A DNA stretch of 47,299 nucleotides. It comes from Taibaiella sp. KBW10 (lineage in GTDB: Bacteria; Bacteroidota; Bacteroidia; Chitinophagales; Chitinophagaceae). Below the pieces are notes generated by a model. That model searched no databases, had not been told where the DNA came from, and worked only from the letters and a program-made list of their open reading frames with translations. Where the stretch lies: assembly GCF_003852495.1 (NCBI RefSeq), contig NZ_QAJI01000004.1, forward strand, positions 164,804-212,102, in the 5' to 3' direction. Positions 43,282-47,299 of this stretch are shown here, in pieces. Position 1 is the first letter of the stretch, and the number at the start of each line of letters is the position of its first letter. The position numbers and the translations under genes were made by a program.

Positions 43282-44382
43282 ATGATGTTCGTTTTATTGA
43301 CAATCGTTGTATTGCTTGCCGCTACGGTATGGCTTTATATGCGCCAGGACAAATTTGGTGCCGTACCTACCGGAGCGCGTTTAGAACGTATGAAGCAATC
43401 GCCTCATTATAAAGATGGTGTTTTTCAGAATATACACCATACCCCCTCCCTGACAGAAGGGTATTCTATGCTGGGCGTGCTGTGGGATTTTATCGTTACC
43501 AAATATCCGCACACCATACCGGTAGACCGTATCCCTTCGCTAAAAACAGATTTAGGACACCTGAATCCTGAAGAAGACGTGCTCGTTTGGTTTGGTCATT
43601 CGTCCTATTTTATACAATTAGAAGGCAAAAAAATATTGGTAGACCCTGTATTAAGCGGAAATGCTTCTCCAATCGGCGGTACCAATAAATCTTTTCTGGG
43701 TACCGATACTTATACCGTAGCCGATCTTCCTGCTATTGATTACCTCATTATTTCGCATGATCATTACGATCATCTGGATTATGAAACCGTTAAAGCTTTA
43801 GAGGCCAAAACGGCACACGTGATCTGCGGTCTCGGGGTAGGTGCACACTTTGAAAAATGGGGCTATCCGGCCGATAAGATTATCGAAAAAGATTGGAACG
43901 AAGAAGTTGATTTGGGCAAGGGAATGGTGATCCATACCACACCGGCGCGGCATTTCTCGGGCAGAGCCTTTAAACGAAATGGTACCTTGTGGATGTCTAT
44001 GGTGCTCCAGACACCAAACAAAAAAATATTCGTTGGTGGAGATAGTGGCTATGACACACATTTTGCCGAAATCGGCGCAAAATATGGTCCCTTTGACCTG
44101 GCCATTTTAGAAAATGGTCAGTACAATGATCGTTGGCACTATATCCACTGCTTACCTGACGAAGTGATTAAAGCGGCGCAGGATCTGAAAGCCAAAAAAT
44201 TATTCCCGGTGCATTCCTCTAAATTCAAATTGGCCAATCATCCTTGGGATGAACCTTTGATTAAAATAAAAGAGAATGCGGCTAAAAATAACCTTCCCCT
44301 CATTACCCCGATGATTGGTGAAAAAGTAGACCTTAACAATGATCAGCAGCAATTTAAAGACTGGTGGCTGGGTTTGCATTAA
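43282..44382 (+). CDS. membrane-anchored MBL-fold hydrolase, NAPE-PLD/UlaG-like
   Basis: Metallo-beta-lactamase-fold hydrolase of about 366 residues with an N-terminal hydrophobic anchor (MMFVLLTIVVLLAATVWLYM). The active-site motif is LIISHDHYDHLDYETV (HxHxDH), with WFGHSSYFIQLEGKKILVDPVLSG ahead of it and PARHFSGR, FVGGDSGYDTHF and HSSKFKLANHPWDEP after it, the usual N-acyl-phosphatidylethanolamine phospholipase D-like set. It probably acts on lipids at the membrane, which is family inference. The open frame begins at TTG 43243; TTG 43264 or ATG 43282 could start it, and ATG is chosen. Confidence 0.85.
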   Translation: MMFVLLTIVVLLAATVWLYMRQDKFGAVPTGARLERMKQSPHYKDGVFQNIHHTPSLTEGYSMLGVLWDFIVTKYPHTIPVDRIPSLKTDLGHLNPEEDVLVWFGHSSYFIQLEGKKILVDPVLSGNASPIGGTNKSFLGTDTYTVADLPAIDYLIISHDHYDHLDYETVKALEAKTAHVICGLGVGAHFEKWGYPADKIIEKDWNEEVDLGKGMVIHTTPARHFSGRAFKRNGTLWMSMVLQTPNKKIFVGGDSGYDTHFAEIGAKYGPFDLAILENGQYNDRWHYIHCLPDEVIKAAQDLKAKKLFPVHSSKFKLANHPWDEPLIKIKENAAKNNLPLITPMIGEKVDLNNDQQQFKDWWLGLH

Positions 44383-44900
44383 TAGCGCTCGAGATATAAA
44401 GTATATAATATATAATAATACAATATGACAGCCCGGGCAATCCGGGATTGGGACACTATGTTTAGGTGTATGCCAGATGTCAGCCTTGACTGGTCGCGGG
44501 TAAGTAGCAAGCGGCTTGGAATCTTTATGCGAGGGCACCCCGCCATTTTATACATTCAAAAATAATAGTACCATTTATCGGCGAAACACCCATCGAAAAG
44601 TTTGCCTACACACCTTGTGTAGATAATCAATGATGGTATAACAGATAAAAAAGCCGAAACCAGAATATACAAAACGGTTCTATGGATTACGGACAGAATA
44701 CCCAGTACTTTTATTTAATTCTTTATCGAAAATGCATTAAATGGGATGTATAATAAGCGTGTAGCGAATGATATAAAAAGATGTTGATGGGGTTACATCA
44801 GCTTCAAGATGAAACAAAAATAATCATAGGTAGCATCAAAAAATAATATGCTAAAATGCAATAGAATGCTTATTTTTAAATCATTAAATGTTACACAATT
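44383..44900. other. gene-poor gap, 518 nt
   Basis: AT-rich at both ends with a GC-richer island at about 44430-44550. A short 46-codon plus frame (44425-44565) starts in the island but no family is recognised. A cccgg/ccggg mini-palindrome lies near 44432-44446. No tRNA, riboswitch or clear promoter is seen before the gene at 44901. Confidence 0.5.
44425..44565 (+). CDS. possible 46-residue ORF, unsupported
   Basis: An ATG-started frame encoding MTARAIRDWDTMFRCMPDVS and then SLDWSRVSSKRLGIFMRGHP, ending QK-stop. The codons come from a GC-richer island in an AT-rich gap. It has no signal peptide or membrane segment and no recognisable family. It could be a remnant, a small protein or chance. 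Confidence 0.15.
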   Translation: MTARAIRDWDTMFRCMPDVSLDWSRVSSKRLGIFMRGHPAILYIQK

Positions 44901-45758
44901 ATGAATTCACCTATTGTTATTTCAGAAATATTTAAAGTCCCCGCGGCGCAGATTTGGCAAGCGTTAACCGATAAAAAGGCGATGGAAACCTGGTATTTCG
45001 ATATTCCTGATTTTGTCTTGGAAGAAGGGGCCGTATTTAATTTTTATGAAGGAGCGCAGAAGATGTTCCATCACCAATGTACGATACAGGAAATTGAAAC
45101 CCATAAAAGACTCAAGCATACCTGGACGCATCCGAGCCACTCTAAGGGTGTTTCCGTTGTTTCCTGGACTTTGGAAGACCGGGATGGAGAAACAAAAGTT
45201 ACTTTGGTGCATGATGGGATTGAAAATTTTGAAGATGCGGGTGCAGATTTTTCTAAAGAGAATTTTGAATATGGCTGGGATGGCATCATCCGTATAAACC
45301 TGCGTAATTACCTGTATCATATTGAAAGGCTGCCGTTTACAATTGAGATTAATGCCCCGAAAGAAAAAGTATGGGAAGCCCTTTGGGATAAGGATAAATA
45401 TACGATCTGGACCAATCCTTTTTGCGAAGGCTCTTATTATGAAGGGGAAATCGAACCCGATGGCGATATACGCTTTCTGGCACCCGATGGTTCCGGTATG
45501 TACAGCAGTATTATGTATTTGAAGGAGCAGGAGCAAATTGTTTTTAGCCATATTGGTGCCGTAAAAGACGGAGAAGACCTTCCGGTAGACGAAGAAACGC
45601 AAAAATGGACGGGTAGTTTAGAAATGTACACGCTAACTGAAAAAGACGGTGTAACCACCTTAATCGCTGAGGTAGATATTGATGAAAAGCATAAAGCATT
45701 TATGATGAAACAATTTCCATTAGCCTTACAGGCTTTAAAGACCCTGGCAGAATCCTGA
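44901..45758 (+). CDS. double SRPBCC (AHSA1-like) protein
   Basis: A 285-residue protein made of two START/SRPBCC domains. The first, about residues 1-145, has VPAAQIWQALTDKKAMETWYFD and VSVVSWTLEDRDGETKVTLVHDGIENF. The second, about 146-285, repeats the pattern (INAPKEKVWEALWDKDKYTIWTNPF and TEKDGVTTLIAEVD). Both keep the W-x-A-L-x-D/K-K..x-x-W helix and the hydrophobic ligand cavity fold. AHSA1-like proteins of this kind bind small hydrophobic ligands or act as ligand-activated helpers; no reaction is implied. It is followed by two VOC genes at 26 and 20 nt. Confidence 0.85.
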   Translation: MNSPIVISEIFKVPAAQIWQALTDKKAMETWYFDIPDFVLEEGAVFNFYEGAQKMFHHQCTIQEIETHKRLKHTWTHPSHSKGVSVVSWTLEDRDGETKVTLVHDGIENFEDAGADFSKENFEYGWDGIIRINLRNYLYHIERLPFTIEINAPKEKVWEALWDKDKYTIWTNPFCEGSYYEGEIEPDGDIRFLAPDGSGMYSSIMYLKEQEQIVFSHIGAVKDGEDLPVDEETQKWTGSLEMYTLTEKDGVTTLIAEVDIDEKHKAFMMKQFPLALQALKTLAES

Positions 45759-45783
45759 TCAATAATATAACCACAAACAGATA

Positions 45784-46152
45784 ATGGACGTGAAACGGCT
45801 GAGCCCGATGCTCTGGACCGATCGACTGGAAGAAACCATCGCCTTTTATGTAACGGTGCTCGGATTTACCTGTGCCGAATATAATGATACATGGGGCTGG
45901 GCCGCGCTACACTGCGGTGCAGCAGAACTGATGCTGGCACGGCCCAATGAGCATATGCCTTTTAAGACGCCGCAATTTACAGGGTCCTTCTATTTTCAGA
46001 TCGACGCGGTAGATGACTGGTATGAAAAAATTAAAGAGCAGGTATCCATCGTCTATACTCCCGAAACCTTTGAATGGGGTATGCGGGAATTTGCCATCCG
46101 GGATAATAACGGATATATGTTGCAATTCGGAACCTCAATAGAAAACACTTAA
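45784..46152 (+). CDS. VOC family protein (1)
   Basis: A 122-residue glyoxalase/bleomycin-resistance-like protein. Pattern: LSPMLWTDRLEETIAFYVTVLGF, then AALHCGAAELMLARP, then GSFYFQIDAVDDWYEKIK and the C-terminal strand MREFAIRDNNGYMLQFG. One VOC module that would work as a dimer. It sits 26 nt after the double SRPBCC gene and 20 nt before the PhnB-like gene, so the three likely share one transcript. Ligand unknown. Confidence 0.85.
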   Translation: MDVKRLSPMLWTDRLEETIAFYVTVLGFTCAEYNDTWGWAALHCGAAELMLARPNEHMPFKTPQFTGSFYFQIDAVDDWYEKIKEQVSIVYTPETFEWGMREFAIRDNNGYMLQFGTSIENT

Positions 46153-46171
46153 TTCCTTAAATAAAATAACA

Positions 46172-46603
46172 ATGGCAAAAGTAAGCACCTATCTTAATTT
46201 TCCCCGACATACGGAGGAGGCTTTTAATTTTTATAAATCCGTTTTTGGTGGCGAGTTTGGCGGCATGGGCGTAATGCGCCTGGGGCATATGCCACCACAG
46301 GAAGGCGCACCGGAACTGTCGGAAGAAGATAAAAACTTAATCATGCACATTGAATTGCCGATTTTAGGCGGACATAGTTTAATGGGAACCGATGCACCGG
46401 AATCTTTGGGCTTCACCGTAAATGTTGGTAATAATGTACACCTCAATTTGGAACCGGACTCTAGAGAAGAGGCCGATCGCTTGTTCCAGGGGCTTTCAGA
46501 AGGTGGTAAAGTAACCATGCCGCTGCAGAACATGTTTTGGGGGGCTTATTACGGAAGCTGTACCGATAAATACGGAATACAATGGATGTTTAATTGTAAA
46601 TAA
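46172..46603 (+). CDS. VOC family protein (2), PhnB-like
   Basis: A 143-residue single VOC protein of the PhnB/3-demethylubiquinone-methyltransferase-like type (DUF1398-like spacing: YLNFPRHTEEAFNFYKSVFGGEF, LIMHIELPILGGHSLMGTDAPE, LNLEPDSREEADRLFQGLSEGGKV, FWGAYYGSCTDKYGIQWMFN). Despite the name, PhnB homologues are not methyltransferases. It is the last gene of the unit, closed by a strong terminator at 46627-46659. Function unknown. Confidence 0.85.
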   Translation: MAKVSTYLNFPRHTEEAFNFYKSVFGGEFGGMGVMRLGHMPPQEGAPELSEEDKNLIMHIELPILGGHSLMGTDAPESLGFTVNVGNNVHLNLEPDSREEADRLFQGLSEGGKVTMPLQNMFWGAYYGSCTDKYGIQWMFNCK

Positions 46604-46626
46604 TACATATCATAAAACGTAAAGAG

Positions 46627-46659
46627 GGGCGGGTACTGTTGTCAGTAACCGCCCTTTTT
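46627..46659 (+). terminator. terminator after the PhnB-like gene
   Basis: 12-bp stem gggcgggtactg / cagtaaccgccc with one G-A mismatch and loop ttgt, followed by a T-run of five; 24 nt past the stop. Confidence 0.85.
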
Positions 46660-46772
46660 ATTTGTTAGCAATTGTATAAATTCCGAAATGTATAAGTATT
46701 TATTCCCGATTTTGCAATTGCCTTAAGCTTGTTTTGTCGAATTTTACATAAAAATTACAAAACGATAAAACA

Positions 46773-47108
46773 ATGGAAAATAATAAGAACTTTGTAGCAA
46801 TTAATTACATCGACTGTGACGATCATTATAAAGACCGTTTCGAGACTTTGTTTGCGAGCAGAGCACACGCGATCGACAGAATGCAAGGGTTTGTAGACAT
46901 GCAAGTATTAAAACCACAAGACGATAGTGGCAGATATCTGATCGTGAGCTTTTGGGAAAATGAAGATGCCTTTAAAGACTGGACCAAATCGCCGGAATTT
47001 ATTGAAGGACATAAAAGAGGTTTCGAAGATATCGCCATCGCGAAAAAAGAAGGTAAAACACCTCCGATGAAATCTGATTTTAAAACGTATAAAGTAATCA
47101 GCAGATAA
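46773..47108 (+). CDS. antibiotic-biosynthesis-monooxygenase-fold protein, IsdG/HmoA-like heme-degrading candidate
   Basis: A 111-residue ABM-fold protein. The IsdG-type catalytic triad appears intact by position: Asn11 (AINYIDC), Trp70 (FKDWTKSPEF) and His80 (IEGHKRG), with the Trp-His spacing of 10 seen in IsdG. This suggests oxygen-dependent heme breakdown releasing iron, but only the spacing supports it. It belongs to the Bacteroidota HmoA-like group by feel (FWENEDAFKDW). Its stop overlaps the ATG of a 50-residue membrane protein, so the two should be coupled. Confidence 0.82.
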   Translation: MENNKNFVAINYIDCDDHYKDRFETLFASRAHAIDRMQGFVDMQVLKPQDDSGRYLIVSFWENEDAFKDWTKSPEFIEGHKRGFEDIAIAKKEGKTPPMKSDFKTYKVISR

Positions 47109-47260
47109 TGGACACAAAAGTAAACGAAGAAACCGCCAAAAGTGGAAAAAAGAAATGGCTTAAGCGATTAGGGGTCTTCGGCTTTTTGTTTTTTCTGATT
47201 AAGGGCTTAGCCTGGATCGCTGTTGCAGTTGCCGCCTGGTATGGCGTTAAGCTGTTTTAG
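47108..47260 (+). CDS. 50-residue membrane protein overlapping the monooxygenase gene
   Basis: Too short for routine gene callers. The product MDTKVNEETAKSGKKKWLKR then continues with one long hydrophobic helix (GVFGFLFFLIKGLAWIAVAV) and ends WYGVKLF. Its ATG overlaps the previous stop as TAATG, a strong sign of translational coupling. No family is recognised. It could anchor or recruit the monooxygenase, but this is guesswork. Confidence 0.7.
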   Translation: MDTKVNEETAKSGKKKWLKRLGVFGFLFFLIKGLAWIAVAVAAWYGVKLF

Positions 47261-47299
47261 CCTTTCCCGGATAGTACTACGATACAAAAAAGCGATGGA

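Noticed and set aside
44200-44538. A minus-strand frame of 112 codons crossing the end of the MBL hydrolase
   Set aside because: It overlaps a clear gene with HxHxDH motif by about 180 nt and shows no domain.
1-47299. CRISPR arrays, tRNA/rRNA genes, phage or transposon genes
   Set aside because: No regular spacer-repeat pattern, cloverleaf core, integrase or transposase motif was found on either strand.

Overview
The window looks like ordinary chromosome from a member of the Bacteroidota, most likely near Chitinophagaceae. The evidence is: secreted proteins ending in type IX secretion (T9SS) sorting domains of both the Por (type A) and CHU_C (type B) kinds; LytS/LytTR sensor-regulator pairs; a CarboxypepD_reg-like TonB-dependent receptor; a Bacteroidota-type arginine decarboxylase; and many gene starts preceded by the Bacteroidota -7 box TAnnTTTG with no clear Shine-Dalgarno sequence. 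I see no rRNA, tRNA, CRISPR array, transposase, integrase or phage genes.

Layout. 1-4.4 kb: homogentisate dioxygenase with an acyl-CoA thioesterase (minus), heme A synthase (plus), a DNA-alkylation-repair-like gene broken by one in-frame TGA, and two tiny exported proteins. 4.5-7.5 kb: a canonical LytS kinase, a second LytS-like protein without the phosphoacceptor His, and a LytTR regulator. 7.5-10.3 kb: PLP aminotransferase, a gap with a repeat-like element, a DciA/DUF721 protein and a ZIP metal transporter. 10.4-17 kb: two LiaF-like membrane proteins, a second LytS/LytTR pair, a TonB-dependent receptor with its own promoter, and an orphan histidine kinase. 17-21 kb: heptose-phosphate kinase, second PfkB kinase and pyruvate kinase in one operon, then a small secreted basic protein. 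21-29 kb (minus): sugar aminotransferase, a beta-propeller surface protein behind a cobalamin riboswitch, a saccharopine/alanine dehydrogenase-like enzyme, and a 900-residue CUB/PKD/P-domain T9SS protein with a small exported partner. 29-35 kb: imidazolonepropionase, aldo/keto reductase, dTDP-4-dehydrorhamnose-reductase-like SDR, arginine decarboxylase, TruB and a membrane protein. 35-47 kb: class A beta-lactamase-like lipoprotein, VOC proteins, a 1007-residue metallophosphoesterase with three Ig-like repeats, a single-domain asparaginase-like protein with a YkgJ-type cysteine-cluster protein, an NAPE-PLD-like MBL hydrolase, a double SRPBCC protein, and an IsdG-like monooxygenase overlapping a 50-residue membrane protein.

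Working together. The strongest functional link is the cobalamin riboswitch at about 24.36-24.52 kb on the minus strand and the propeller protein below it. The arrangement suggests a BtuG-like surface B12-capture protein delivered by T9SS rather than as a lipoprotein. The two LytS/LytTR units probably sense envelope state: one lies directly behind LiaF-like proteins and the other includes a pseudokinase. Most other genes are housekeeping or small accessory functions whose operon borders agree with the -7 boxes and hairpin terminators listed. All calls rest on reading the sequence; no searches were run.
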